A model generated the notes under the pieces. It had not been told where the DNA came from. It did no database searches and was given only the letters and a program-made list of their open reading frames with translations. A program made the position numbers and the translations under genes. A DNA stretch of 64,000 nt from positions 62,335,719-62,399,718 of the forward strand of contig CM068835.1 in the NCBI GenBank assembly GCA_028554795.2. The letters run 5' to 3'. Below are positions 12,505 through 21,500 of this stretch, piece by piece. Every line of letters starts with the position of its first letter. The first letter of the stretch is position 1. The DNA is from Sinohyriopsis cumingii (lineage: Eukaryota > Mollusca > Bivalvia > Unionida > Unionidae).

Positions 12505-12830
12505 GTTTTGCAGCCTTGTGCTGCTGGCCCTGGATGGAGTTGGTGTTTTTTCCATCTTACTGAGTAATTGTTTTTGGGTCCTAATTATCTAGTTGTAAAT
12601 TTTGGTTGCAGCCTTGTGCTGCTGGCCCTATAGTCACTGGGTTTTTTTGACTACCTTATACAAGTAATTTTTGGGGTGGTATTCTACATATTTGTTATAT
12701 TTGCAGCATTGTGCCGCCGGGCCCGATAGTCGTTGGGTTTTTTTGACTACCTTATATGTGTAAGTTTAGGGTCTTAATACGGGGGATCCCTGATGGTCTA
12801 TTCTTGCGACCACCTTATACGTTCTATTTT
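12505..12830 (+). repeat. tandem repeat, 3-4 units of about 95-98 bp
   Basis: Units start with GCAGCCTTGTGCTGCTGGCCC at 12510, 12608 and 12703 (diverged), with a partial fourth near 12790. In the two middle units TAGTCA..GGGTTTTTTT..TGACTA forms a small hairpin just downstream of the GC-rich start. Confidence 0.75.
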
Positions 12831-13141
12831 GGGACTATATGGTTATACCTAGTTTTTGTCTTAGCTGTCACCTATGTAGAAGATAGACTTTTGGAGCTGT
12901 TAGTTAGGGTGTTAGGTGAGTATTAAGTTAGGAGAAGTGGAGAAGGTTTGTTTTGTTTTTCCCACCACCCACCCCCTGTATATTTCTTCCTGGTATTTGA
13001 ACTAGGTGTTTTTTAATTTAATGATATTTGTTTGTCGAGTTTTATCAGTCAGTGGGCTAGTTTTGATAAAATGAGTTTTTCTATTGTTCAGAATTTGGTA
13101 CTTGTTTTGTGAGTGTATTTATTTTGTAATACTTTTGGCTA

Positions 13142-13210
13142 GATTCGGATTAGATTCCCTCGTCGATCACACTCGCCTCTCATAAATGGAGAGTTCGGGG
13201 AGACCGAATC
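13142..13210 (+). other. foldback with repeated CTCGTCGATCACAC module
   Basis: GATTCGG near 13142 pairs with CCGAATC near 13203, and an inner CTCTC/GAGAG hairpin sits between them. The left arm and loop start (CGGATTAGATTC.CTCGTCGATCACAC) recur at about 13306-13334 without the right arm. It could be a structured RNA or a protein-binding site; the function is unknown. Confidence 0.4.
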
Positions 13211-13443
13211 CTTGTCTTCGCCATTGGTCCAAATTTGATATATATATATTTTATGTAAGTATTTATTAGTGTAATTTAGATAATTTCATTGCTTAGCCGG
13301 TTTCGGATTAGATTCTCTCGTCGATCACACGGTCTGAATGACGAATACTGTAGGTTCTTATAGTTAAAGCGCAGACGTGAAGGAAAACATCCCCCTAAGA
13401 CTAAAATCTTATATTACCAAGATCATCACTTAAAACGTACAAT

Positions 13444-13833
13444 TCACAATCTTCTCCTAGAGCAAAAGTAATCCACATAGTGAGTAATTTCAGACCACTG
13501 CCATTCAGGGTAACGTTCAAGAATCTCATTGAACTCTTTTGATGTAAACGGTCTAAAGCGATATAATAGTATGAATGCACCCTTGACTCAGAGAAATCTA
13601 ACACACTGGTTGACTTTTTTCACTTATCTCTTGTGAATTTCTCGGAATAAAAGTTCTACAGTTATCCATTGAGATTTCACTCTGGCAAGCCCCTGCCAAA
13701 CTTCCTTGTAAATCTTCTCTTGCAGTTCTTTAGGTAATGATTCAATATCGTTTTTGAAATGAAGTTTAAATACTGGTCTCGATGATGTCCAACATTTGAC
13801 TCCTAACCAATCTGGTTTCTTCTTTAACGACAT
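13444..13833 (-). pseudogene. small unknown protein of the element, two in-frame stops
   Basis: The ATG at 13833 lies 10 nt after the stop of BIR protein 1, suggesting tandem or overlapping transcription. The first 69 codons include 'WLGVKCW' and a helical 'LPKELQEKIYKEVWQGLARV' segment, then TAA at 13626-13624. The same frame stays open after that stop, has one more TGA at 13590-13588, and ends at TGA 13446-13444 after an aromatic-rich part ('RYPEWQWSEITHYVDYFC'). The ancestral product was about 129 aa. I do not recognise the family. The alternative frame from 13604 to 13401 is less protein-like. Confidence 0.5.
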
Positions 13834-13844
13834 GGTAAGTTACT

Positions 13845-14480
13845 TCAATGTCTCAGTCCCACTAAGGGTAAGTAATGACAATTCGGTGACCAACGAGCAT
13901 GTTCTAGATAGGCCGAATCTTGTGGTTCCCAGTGGTGAAGTGACACACCGCAACTGAAGCACTTGACTTTATCCCCTTCGTGCAAGTGGAAAAATCTGGC
14001 TCTGGCTAATTCTTTGGGGATCGGTCCTCCCAGATACTTAGGCCATTTTCCTTTGAATGATTGAAGACGATTTTCAAAGTCGCAGTATTCCGACAAACTT
14101 ACAGGGAATGAATATTCGTCTTTCACAGGTTCGTTTCGATGAGGGCTGGGTGACATGGACAGGAGTTTGCTCAAGTCTGGATGACATCCGTAGGGGGGTA
14201 GACGTGAAGGTGAACATCCACATTTAAAATGAAACCCAGTAAAGTGTCCAAGAGGACGAGCAGCATCGCTTTCGCATCCCTCAGGTTTGACACGCACAGC
14301 ATCACTTTCCATGAGAGGGGTAGTGAGAACAAAGTTCTCATGATGCTTTACGGCATCGCTAAGGTCACAGCGTACAGCATCGTTCCCATCGCAAGGCTCA
14401 CAATCACATTCCACTTCAGAAGCCCCAAACTTGAATTGTGCCTTTCTGAACTTGTTTTGTGTTTCTCTGAAAGGATTCAT
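13845..14480 (-). CDS. BIR-domain (IAP-like) protein 1
   Basis: An intact 211-aa frame starts at ATG 14480. Residues about 135-205 form a baculoviral IAP repeat: an R-x-x-S-F start ('RLQSFKGKWP'), 'LARARFFHL', then 'VKCFSCGVSLHHWEP', 'DSAYLEHARWSPNCHYL', giving the zinc ligands C-x2-C...H-x6-C and the conserved W. The N-terminal about 130 residues are Cys/Asp-rich with repeated 'DAVR' units and are not a recognised domain. There is no RING finger, so ubiquitin ligase activity is not expected. In the BIR family such proteins bind caspases or IAP antagonists; here a role in blocking host apoptosis during element activity is inference. A TATA box (14531-14546) lies about 60 bp upstream and overlaps the end of the BIR protein 2 gene. 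Confidence 0.85.
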   Translation of the reverse strand: MNPFRETQNKFRKAQFKFGASEVECDCEPCDGNDAVRCDLSDAVKHHENFVLTTPLMESDAVRVKPEGCESDAARPLGHFTGFHFKCGCSPSRLPPYGCHPDLSKLLSMSPSPHRNEPVKDEYSFPVSLSEYCDFENRLQSFKGKWPKYLGGPIPKELARARFFHLHEGDKVKCFSCGVSLHHWEPQDSAYLEHARWSPNCHYLPLVGLRH

Positions 14481-14530
14481 CTTGTTCGCTTGGTCTTGGT
14501 AGTCACAATGAACTATCGATCTTGACCATA

Positions 14531-14546
14531 GCCCCTTTTTATACTA
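14531..14546 (-). promoter_or_regulatory. TATA box of BIR protein 1 gene
   Basis: The minus strand reads TAGTATAAAAAGGGGC about 55-60 bp before the ATG at 14480. The position matches the TATA boxes of the other genes in the element. Confidence 0.65.
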
Positions 14547-14547
14547 G

Positions 14548-14988
14548 TCACAATGCAGTCTCAAGCTTGTACATCGTTCCTTTTTTATATCTAGTTTTTG
14601 AAGGTACTGTCTCTAAGGTACCGTCATAATTGTACCGTAGTGTAATGGGTGGAAAGGCCATGGAAAGGTAAGGGCAGTGCAAAGACCATCGAGTGTGTTC
14701 CAGAATAGCTGAACCTTTATAGATACATAGATCCATTCGTAACTTCAGTCCACAAGCGAAACACTGTACTTCGTATCCCAATCCTGACTCAGGTCCCAAG
14801 TAGACAAATCCTGTTCTAGCTAAAACATGCGAAGAAGGTAATTCTTCCCTATCCGTAAACTATTTCTGAAATGTGTCCAATCGACGGGCACAATCATAAT
14901 AGTCAGGTAAGAAGACTGGAAAATGGTAGGGTTTGAACTTGGAGTTCTCATCAGGTTTCTCACTTGATTCTTGCTGTGGCGTAGTCAT
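14548..14988 (-). pseudogene. BIR-domain (IAP-like) protein 2, one nonsense codon
   Basis: The start is ATG 14988. The frame holds 'PDYYDCARRLDTFQK', then a TAG at 14862-14860 where BIR domains usually have Trp, then 'SSHVLARTGFVYLG', 'VQCFACGLKLR' and 'SAILEHTRWSLHCPYL': a complete BIR zinc-ligand set (C-x2-C...H-x6-C). The full product would be about 146 aa, essentially one BIR plus short tails. The downstream open part (from GTG 14799) has no stop before 14548. It is related to BIR protein 1 next door, so a tandem duplication is likely. A TATAAAAC (minus, 15032-15023) lies about 40 bp upstream, inside the end of the polymerase gene. Confidence 0.8.
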
Positions 14989-15022
14989 GCTTCTGGTGAG
15001 TGGCTATCCACTTACAACCAAT

Positions 15023-15032
15023 GTTTTATACC
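15023..15032 (-). promoter_or_regulatory. probable TATA box of BIR protein 2 gene
   Basis: TATAAAAC reads on the minus strand about 40 bp before the ATG at 14988, within the last codons of the polymerase gene. Confidence 0.5.
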
Positions 15033-17664
15033 GACATGTCCATATAGCAATATAAAGTGATTGGGAAGCCGCACTCGCTTCTGATACACGATTTGACAGA
15101 CTTTTTCCAAGGGTCGACTGACGATGTGGTGAGTGGGTAAACGTACAATCTTGTTCGGTTGATAGGTGGTCACTTTAAAGTGTTCATCTTCTCTAGACTG
15201 CAAAGCTTCTTTCAGTACGCCAAAGTTCACCACTCGACTGGTACGATAATTCAGAGTCAATCCTTTCACTTTACACTTCGTGTGCACTTCTCCTTGTTTG
15301 TCCCGGTATTCGTAGCCGTAATTTTTAAGACCGCCACTGGCGAAACTTAGAATCTTGTCGTCAGAATGCTCGTCTGTCCAGGCTCCTAAACGGTCTCCTT
15401 CGATGTTAGAGTGCTGTTGACTCGGGTGATCGATGTAGATGCAACTATCCGTGTCAAAGTACAGGACGCGTTCCCCTAACAGTTCTAAAGCTTCGTACAG
15501 TTTTAAGCGAGCATGAGCTGTCACGTAAGCTGCAATGATGACATTTCCAAAAGGATCGGCTTCTACAAAGTCCAGATCTTCTTCGTAATTGACTAAGATC
15601 AAATCTTCGCGAACGACATCCACGTGTTTGATGAATTTAGTTTTGTTGTGAATCATCTGGAAGTAGCAGGAAGGTTCTGTCAAATATTCTTGGGTAAACA
15701 CGGTCGTTGTGCCATTTTACCCCACAAGCAATTTAACATCACTTTGGCAAACGATCGCCTGCCTTTGTTTTTCTCGATGTGATCTAAAGTAATGCCTTCT
15801 TGTGCCCAGTATTTCTCTTTGAATGTCTTTTGGTCTTCGGGAGTGTGATACCAGGACGGATAACCACTGGCTTCTTGCTTTAGTTTCAAAAAGGCATCCA
15901 CGTAGTCTGCCAAAATGCCTTTCTGAGTGGGGTCACCCTTGTTGTATTGTTCTGTCTTGGGAAAGTGACAAATTTCATACACTTCTAACAGTTGGTATCC
16001 CATGTCCAGAGCTTTGAACAATTCTACGCTGACCCACGTCCCCGTCAAGGCCCGTTCTTCCTGAGTGTGCTGACAAGGCTGGTCTTGGTTGCACGTTTCA
16101 GCACAAGTACGGCACAAAGGAAACATCAGTTTGTCTTGACAATGGTGAGGTAGAACGGGATGGTACAAGTCAGTGGGAGCCAAAACTTTACATTTGATCA
16201 AGCCTTCATATTGTCGAATGTTTTTCAAATCGATGTGTTCCGTCAACAAATGTGGGTGCCCTGCAGGAAAGCGACAATATTTGCACACGTAGGGATACAG
16301 TGAACACACGTCCAAGTATTTGATTTCTTCTCCTTTCTCTTCGTCGGCTTGGTACAGCAAACTGGTGGCATTGGTCCTTCCTCCGTACAAACTATCCCTC
16401 GTGTTCAGGGGGTCCATGAACTGGTAACTTTCCACGAGGTGTTTAAACTCTGGATCGGTTTTCAAACGGTGATGGTACTCGTGTTCCCACATTTCCACCA
16501 CTTAGTATCCTTCCTGTTCTAACTTTAGGCGTTGCTGACATGTGGCCTGGTACAAGTCTTCCATGGTTCATTGTAAAAACTGATTTTTAGTGCCACGGTC
16601 AGGGTAACAGACGGGGCATCCGTGAAATAAGCAACCTTTAAACTCGTACACAATCTTGGGGTTTTCTAAGTCCCAACCATCGACCGAATGCATTCTGATG
16701 GTCTTTTCACCCCCTCCGTTGCGGGCATGCTGAATCCATTTGTCTTCCTTGTCGCACAAGTAATGTAACCAGCGTAGGGCTTTGACCGAGTATTGACGTT
16801 TGACATAGTTGGTCATTTGAGGACTGATGACAGCCACGGTGTTTTCAGGCATGAATCATTGCCGGTACACTAAGGAACATGCTTTGGCAATGGTGCAAGC
16901 TTCTTTGAAAGGATCGACCCCTCCGTGTTCCATGAACAGTTCTCGAAATTTTCCACAGCAACGCCGTAAAATGTCCACGTCGGAACGACAATACTTTAGC
17001 ATTTCTTCCTGAAAGTCGAAAGGGTCAGAGGCGTGAGCCTGGTACCAAGCGTAGAAAGCTTCTCGTTGTTCGGTACGCATGTTGTCAGGGTCGTAATAGT
17101 GAGCCTCAGGCAAATGGGGTAGAACGGTGTGTTGATTGGCTTCCGTATTGAAAAAGTGTGGAAAGCACCCTTTAGCCATTTCTGTCATTCCAAACGTTTT
17201 AGGCATTCGACTCAAAGGCATGGCTAAGTAACTCATCGAATCTTTAAACTGTACTTGTCCCACTTGCATGAAAATGATTTTGGCTCCATTCAAAGTGACT
17301 TTAGGACGTTCGGTGCCATGTTCTGTATAGTATCTGTGAAGAAACTGTCCATCGTATCCGGAGAAATTGTGAGCCATCACTGTGGCATGACGATGACAAT
17401 CTCCGTAACGTTCGATGTCCTCTTGGATCCACGTCTTGTCGATGGGGTGTAAGACCCATCAAGCGAAATCAGCTAGCGTGTTCGGTCCTCGAAAGATTTT
17501 TTCACGTCCTCCAGAAATCTTGCTGCAGTGAAGGCAATGACTGAAAATAGGTTCTTGAATGCACTTCTCGCACGCTCGATGAGCCACGCAGAAATTAGGA
17601 ATGTGAATACCAGTCTCTTGCATGCATTCAAAACACTGGACAACAAATTTTTACAAAAGTCATG

Positions 17665-20012
17665 TTACTGAAATAAAATTAGTCAATTCTTATCAATTTT
17701 TATGTGCTGAACACGAATATGACAGTCAAATTGCAAAATTGGCTCTAGTTTTTTTGTAATCTGCAAGAAATTAATGTTTACATAACGAAATGCATTCCAA
17801 TAGTAAAAGGTCAACTGTAATAGCCTACCTATAAAAAATCAAGTCATTGACTACATCTTAGATTTCTTCGCCTGTCTCTTGTACAGCTGTTCGGGAGCAT
17901 CTCTGAGGAGTGTCCAGCAGTAGTCAGCCAGCATTGTAGTGGACCATTTTCCCTGGTATCTTTGTTCCATTGTTGCGATATCTTGATGAAAACGTTCGCC
18001 GTGTTCATCACTAACAATACCACAGTTGCTAGGAAAGAAATCCAAATGGGAATGAAGGAAGTGAATCTTTAGAGACATATTGCAGCCAAGTTTCTTATAC
18101 TTCATCAACATGTCTTCTACTAGTTCCTTATAGTTTTCTGCCCTAACATTTCCGAGGAAGTTTGTAGAAACTAGGCGAAAAGCATTCCATGCTTGTTTCG
18201 CGTCACCTTCCAGCAAATTGTTGAACCGGTCATCTTTGAAAAGCTCTCGAATCTGAGGACCCACAAAAACTCCCTCTTTAATCTTTGCTTCGCTGAGTCG
18301 AGGGAATTTTTCATGCAGGTATCGGAATGCTGGCAAAGTCCGGTCAATGGCTTTCACGAAGTTCTTCATCAAACCTAGTTTGATGTGAAGGGGTGGTAGC
18401 AAGATTTTCTGAGCCTCAACCAGAGCTGGGTGTTGGATATTCTTCTCTCCAATGGCTACATTCTGCCTGTGAGTCCATTCCTTCCTCATGTAGTGCATTT
18501 CCCTTGCTCGGCTATCCCACTCGCATAAGAAACACATGTATTTTGTATATCCTTGCTGCAGTCCCATTAAAAGGGCAACTACCTTCAAATCACCACAGAG
18601 GTGCCAGCTGTACTTGTTATACTCAATGGAATTCAGTAGCTGCCTTAAGTTATCGTATGTCTCTTTCATGTGGACAGCATACGCTACTGGAATAGATGGA
18701 AGAATGTTTCCATTGTGCAAAAGCACAGCCTTGAGACTCAGTTTCGAAGAGTCCACAAATAGTCTCCATTCTTGTGGGTCATGAGTGATTTTTAAAGCAT
18801 TCATGAGGCCCTCAATATCGGAACAGAATATCAGATTACTTTCCTTTCTGAAGAAAGGCTCCAATTGCTGGTGGCGCTTTCGATATGCAGTAATTGTGAC
18901 ATCTTCTTCTAGAAGATTCCATTGTTGGAGTCTTGATCCTAGCAATTCTGCCTTGTTCTTTGATAAGTCCAAATCACGAATCAGGTCATTTAGTTCTTCC
19001 TGTGTTATTCTGTGTGGGGTTGATGATGCACCACAGTGAAAATCTGGATCACTGCATGCTGATGGACCAGGAGAAGAACAGGTCGACTCACCTTTGTCTT
19101 CGTCAGATGAATCAAGAGAATATTCTGCTGGAGGTTCTGGAATAGGAAGTCCCTCACCATGTGGAACTGGTCTCAATGCAGACGGAATGTTTGGGTAGAC
19201 TATTCTCGACTTCTTTCGCTTCGTTATTCCGCCGGAAAGAGGAGGAACCAAGCAGAAGTAACAGTCATTTAGGTGGTTGCTTGGCTCTCTCCACACCATT
19301 GGGACTGCAAACGGCATTGATGACCTTTTGCAATTCAACCACTGTGAAAGCTGTGTTGTACATGTAGCACAGCATATATGCGGAGCCCAAGGCTTGTCTT
19401 GGTCACCAACCTTGCATCCGAAGTAAAGATGATATGCCTTCTTCACTTGAGAATTGATACTTTTCTTCTGGTTGGCAAATGTCACTTCCCCACAAATATA
19501 GCAAAAATTGTCCGCGGTATTAACACACTTTCGAGGCATTACTGTTCTTTATTGTACGTAAATGGATAAAATAATAAGTTTTATGTAACAGTAGCTTGAA
19601 CTGTCTCGCACAACGTCTAAAATATTTTAAATGCTGAACCTATCTGATTGGGCTTTATATAGTACACTGCTTACGTCAGCTTCAGCAGCCGCCTGGCATT
19701 AGTATAATAGGCCTACACATGTATAGTACACTGCTGACGTCAACTTACTTCAGCAGCCGCATGGCATTAGTATTGCATTGCATCAGAAAATGATGCAATC
19801 AACTGTGGATGATGTGAGCATGATGGTATTATGCAATGTTACATCATTATTCCGGATGTTGCTGCAGTCCTACTGGAGAAATTTACACAGTGAAACATAG
19901 AAAATGAGGTATATGAATATCTTCAAAACGAGAGCCAATACAAATTTTTCACGGTTATATTCGTGTTCGGCACACCAAAATACTACAGATTAGGGCCTTT
20001 TCAAGTCAGTAA
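17665..20012. mobile_element. nested 2.35-kb DNA transposon inside the polymerase gene
   Basis: Left end TTACTGA...TGTGCTGAACACGAATAT and right end (reverse complement) TTACTGA...TGTGCCGAACACGAATAT align without gaps over the first 51 bp. Weaker similarity continues to 'TTGGCTCT.GTTTT', for a TIR of roughly 105 bp. TG on each side (17663-17664 and 20013-20014) may be a 2-bp target duplication; exact borders are uncertain by a few bases. The sequences outside both ends belong to the same polymerase gene: Exo I on one side, the Cys-rich segment on the other. The single ORF inside is intact, so the insertion is younger than the decay of its host element, or at least better preserved. Confidence 0.85.
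17851..19539 (-). CDS. transposase-like protein of the nested transposon, 562 aa
   Basis: An intact frame starts at ATG 19539 and ends at 17851. The N-terminus has a putative zinc module: C13-x2-C16 ('CYIC'), then H54/C56/C57/C60 ('HICCATC') and a later 'CYFC'. The C-terminal two thirds suggest an RNase H-like DDE/D core: 'FVDSSKLSLKAVLLHNG' (first acidic residue), 'CGDLKVVALLMG' (second), a 'CFLCEW' Cys pair with a nearby 'H', and 'SDEHGERFHQDI' (about residues 510-521, candidate E). The spacing and the C..C insertion are like MULE/KDZ-type transposases, but I cannot assign a superfamily. Very similar hypothetical proteins starting 'MPRKC' are, from memory, common in invertebrate genomes. 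Its position between TIRs supports transposition as its role. Confidence 0.7.
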   Translation of the reverse strand: MPRKCVNTADNFCYICGEVTFANQKKSINSQVKKAYHLYFGCKVGDQDKPWAPHICCATCTTQLSQWLNCKRSSMPFAVPMVWREPSNHLNDCYFCLVPPLSGGITKRKKSRIVYPNIPSALRPVPHGEGLPIPEPPAEYSLDSSDEDKGESTCSSPGPSACSDPDFHCGASSTPHRITQEELNDLIRDLDLSKNKAELLGSRLQQWNLLEEDVTITAYRKRHQQLEPFFRKESNLIFCSDIEGLMNALKITHDPQEWRLFVDSSKLSLKAVLLHNGNILPSIPVAYAVHMKETYDNLRQLLNSIEYNKYSWHLCGDLKVVALLMGLQQGYTKYMCFLCEWDSRAREMHYMRKEWTHRQNVAIGEKNIQHPALVEAQKILLPPLHIKLGLMKNFVKAIDRTLPAFRYLHEKFPRLSEAKIKEGVFVGPQIRELFKDDRFNNLLEGDAKQAWNAFRLVSTNFLGNVRAENYKELVEDMLMKYKKLGCNMSLKIHFLHSHLDFFPSNCGIVSDEHGERFHQDIATMEQRYQGKWSTTMLADYCWTLLRDAPEQLYKRQAKKSKM

Positions 20013-20756
20013 TGATTTCACTGTTGACCAGTGAAATCGAAAAAGATGAAATTGCCTTTCTTCTTGTGACCGATCTCTTTCTCTGGTTGGGGTTGGTATT
20101 TTTGCACATAGCATTCGTGTTCCAAGTCCACGATGTGGCAGCAAATGTGACATTTTTTCTTTCCTCGACACAGGTGTGCCTTGGCATTATTGGTAAGTAT
20201 GCCTTGTCCACAGGTAGGGCACAATCTCAGCAGCTGACAAGCACATTTCTTCTGTGAACCTTGCATCTTCAAATGTTGTTGGTAACAGGCAGGGCTGACA
20301 AACGTGCGCAGACCAGTTGAACAATGCACTCGTTCTTGTCCTTCGCTCAGACAGGGTGGAGAGGCCAAACATGCTGAGCATTTCAATCCACATCTCGGTG
20401 ATGAACCCTTCTGCTTTCTCTAACAGTACTTCGGACTTGAAATCTTTAAACTTCACTGTGTATTTGTAAGCTGTAGTTCTAAATTTTCTAGAGGGATGCT
20501 CTTCCGTCTCTTGAATGGAATAGTACTTTTCACGGTTGACTAAGGGTGGTGAACTTTGTTTAGAGGGTTTGTTTTCTGGTTCACTCATGTCCTCTTCAAA
20601 ATCACTGGCATGAATTTGTGCCAAGACTTCAGCCCTGGTACGAGGCGATAAAGCACGTTTCTGCCTCTTACTTTCTTCTTCCTTCTTCTCAAATGAATTG
20701 GATCGTTTCATCTTGATAGCAAAAAGTCAAATGACTAAAGTTTAAACACCATGGAC

Positions 20757-20766
20757 TAATTTATAG
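20757..20766 (-). promoter_or_regulatory. TATA box of the polymerase gene
   Basis: The minus strand reads ACTATAAATTAG about 50 bp before the ATG at 20711. With the plus-strand TATA at 20783 it forms a compact divergent promoter of about 135 bp between the two start codons. Confidence 0.65.
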
Positions 20767-20782
20767 TCATAGCAGACCAGCG

Positions 20783-20793
20783 TATATAAAAGG
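20783..20793 (+). promoter_or_regulatory. TATA box of the CCHC protein gene
   Basis: TATATAAAAGG is a near-perfect TATA box about 60 bp before ATG 20846. This spacing argues for the start at 20846 and not the in-frame ATG-less extension to 20798, which would leave no 5' leader. Confidence 0.75.
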
Positions 20794-20845
20794 GTATGTG
20801 TCTTGTCCTTTCACTATTCATTTCACTCTCAAACCGAGCACAACG

Positions 20846-21226
20846 ATGGAAGAGACTACCCAGATCGAACGTTTCATCAGAGCTTTGCGAGGGGTCATCC
20901 AAAAATTCTCTTCAGACCAGCCGAGGGACTACTCTCCTTCCTTTCAAGATAAAAGTCAAGATACTTGCTATATCTGTCAGAAGAAAGGGCATTGGTCTTC
21001 AGAATGTCCAGACCGTCAAAAAAGAAAAAAAGGGGCTAGAAAAGACAAAAGTCAAGATACCTGTTATTATTGTCAAGAAAAAGGACACTGGTCTCCAGAT
21101 TGCCCAAAAAAGAAACAAGGAGTCAGAAGAAGAGAGGGATTCTTCAGAGGAAGAAGAGGAAGAAAACAGGTGAAGAAAAAGAAACAGGAGAAGAAAAGAA
21201 GAAGAGAAGAAAGTGAGGAGGAATAG
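20846..21226 (+). CDS. small basic protein with two CCHC zinc knuckles
   Basis: A 126-aa product starts at ATG 20846 ('MEETTQIERFIRALRGVIQ'). Two zinc knuckles of the exact C-x2-C-x4-H-x4-C form follow: 'CYICQKKGHWSSEC' and 'CYYCQEKGHWSPDC'. Each is preceded by 'KDKSQDT' or 'QDKSQDT', so the unit was duplicated. The C-terminal third is almost all Arg/Lys/Glu. The knuckles suggest single-stranded nucleic acid binding, as in retroviral nucleocapsid, but nothing else here is retroviral. A nucleic-acid packaging or replication accessory role is inference. An AATAAA at 21356-21361 could serve as an ordinary poly(A) signal. The frame is intact. Confidence 0.8.
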   Translation: MEETTQIERFIRALRGVIQKFSSDQPRDYSPSFQDKSQDTCYICQKKGHWSSECPDRQKRKKGARKDKSQDTCYYCQEKGHWSPDCPKKKQGVRRREGFFRGRRGRKQVKKKKQEKKRRREESEEE

Positions 21227-21355
21227 GAGGAAAAGACTGTGGTGGTGAAGAAATTCAAAAAACTCAGAGAGTGAACAATGAGACAGAAGAAGTTTATGAA
21301 CTTTTTAAAGTGCTCTGTTGTGAATTGTGAATTGGATTGTAAATATTTATAAAAG

Positions 21356-21361
21356 AATAAA
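21356..21361 (+). terminator. poly(A) signal AATAAA for the CCHC gene
   Basis: AATAAA lies about 130 nt after the stop of the CCHC gene, on its strand. It contrasts with the histone-type ends of three neighbouring genes. Confidence 0.45.
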
Positions 21362-21500
21362 TTAGGTATTAAAAGGTAAGTGTCTTTGGGTTTTGATTTT
21401 AAAATAAGAACCTACACTCACACACTCATACACACGTACTACAGAGGTAAAATGTTTTTTTTTTATAGTTTGAATGGATGTTGGCAATTGAAAGTCTATC

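Larger units (their letters stand above)
11930..13400. other. 1.5-kb non-coding, structured region inside the element
   Basis: No open frame of interest is present on either strand. The plus strand is G/T-rich. It holds a tandem repeat (12505-12830), two GGGATTGGACCC copies (near 12.18 and 12.23 kb), and a CGGATTAGATTC.CTCGTCGATCACAC module at about 13147 and 13306, the first inside a strong foldback. GGTCTGAACGA near 11951 and GGTCTGAATGA near 13332 could be an imperfect duplication around an inserted sequence. I cannot tell whether it is a nested insertion or an original non-coding region. Confidence 0.45.
15012..20711 (-). pseudogene. protein-primed family-B DNA polymerase (pPolB), interrupted and decayed
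   Basis: This would copy the element's linear DNA from a terminal-protein primer. Start ATG 20711 opens a charged N-terminus with 'SIQETEEHPSRKFRTTAYKY'. A frameshift in the overlap 20386-20187 leads to a Cys/His-rich region ('CPTCGQGIL', 'KKCHIC', 'HECYVQ') and Exo I 'NFIFFDF' near 20.04 kb. A nested transposon (17665-20012) then splits the gene. It resumes at about 17640 with 'VQCFECMQETGIHIPNFC', Exo II 'NFSGYDGQF' (about 17365), Exo III 'YCRSDVDIL' (about 16990), 'YEFKGCLFHGCPVCYP', 'YGGRTNA' (about 16380), motif A 'DVCSLYPYV' (about 16312), motif B '[11 protein letters not shown]' (about 15745) and motif C 'YFDTDSC' (about 15455). In-frame stops lie at 17461-17459 (TGA), 16858-16856 (TGA), 16570-16568 (TGA) and 16504-16502 (TAA), with a frameshift near 15.70 kb. 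Without the insertion about 1,115 codons remain, normal for Polinton pPolB. The catalytic residues themselves are preserved. Confidence 0.93.

Noticed and set aside
13401..13604. separate 67-aa minus-strand gene
   Set aside because: It starts with GTG and is out of frame with the more protein-like continuation of the 13833 gene over the same DNA.
16502..17461. stop-codon readthrough or an alternative genetic code in pPolB
   Set aside because: Both TGA and TAA stops occur together with frameshifts and a nested insertion, so simple pseudogene decay is the better explanation.
20796..21173. 125-aa plus-strand ORF overlapping the CCHC gene
   Set aside because: It is out of frame with the zinc knuckles and lacks a recognisable domain; the 20846-21226 frame explains the sequence better.
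20846..21226. retroviral gag remnant
   Set aside because: The zinc knuckles are gag-like, but there is no protease, RT, LTR or primer site nearby, and the gene has its own TATA box inside the pPolB element.
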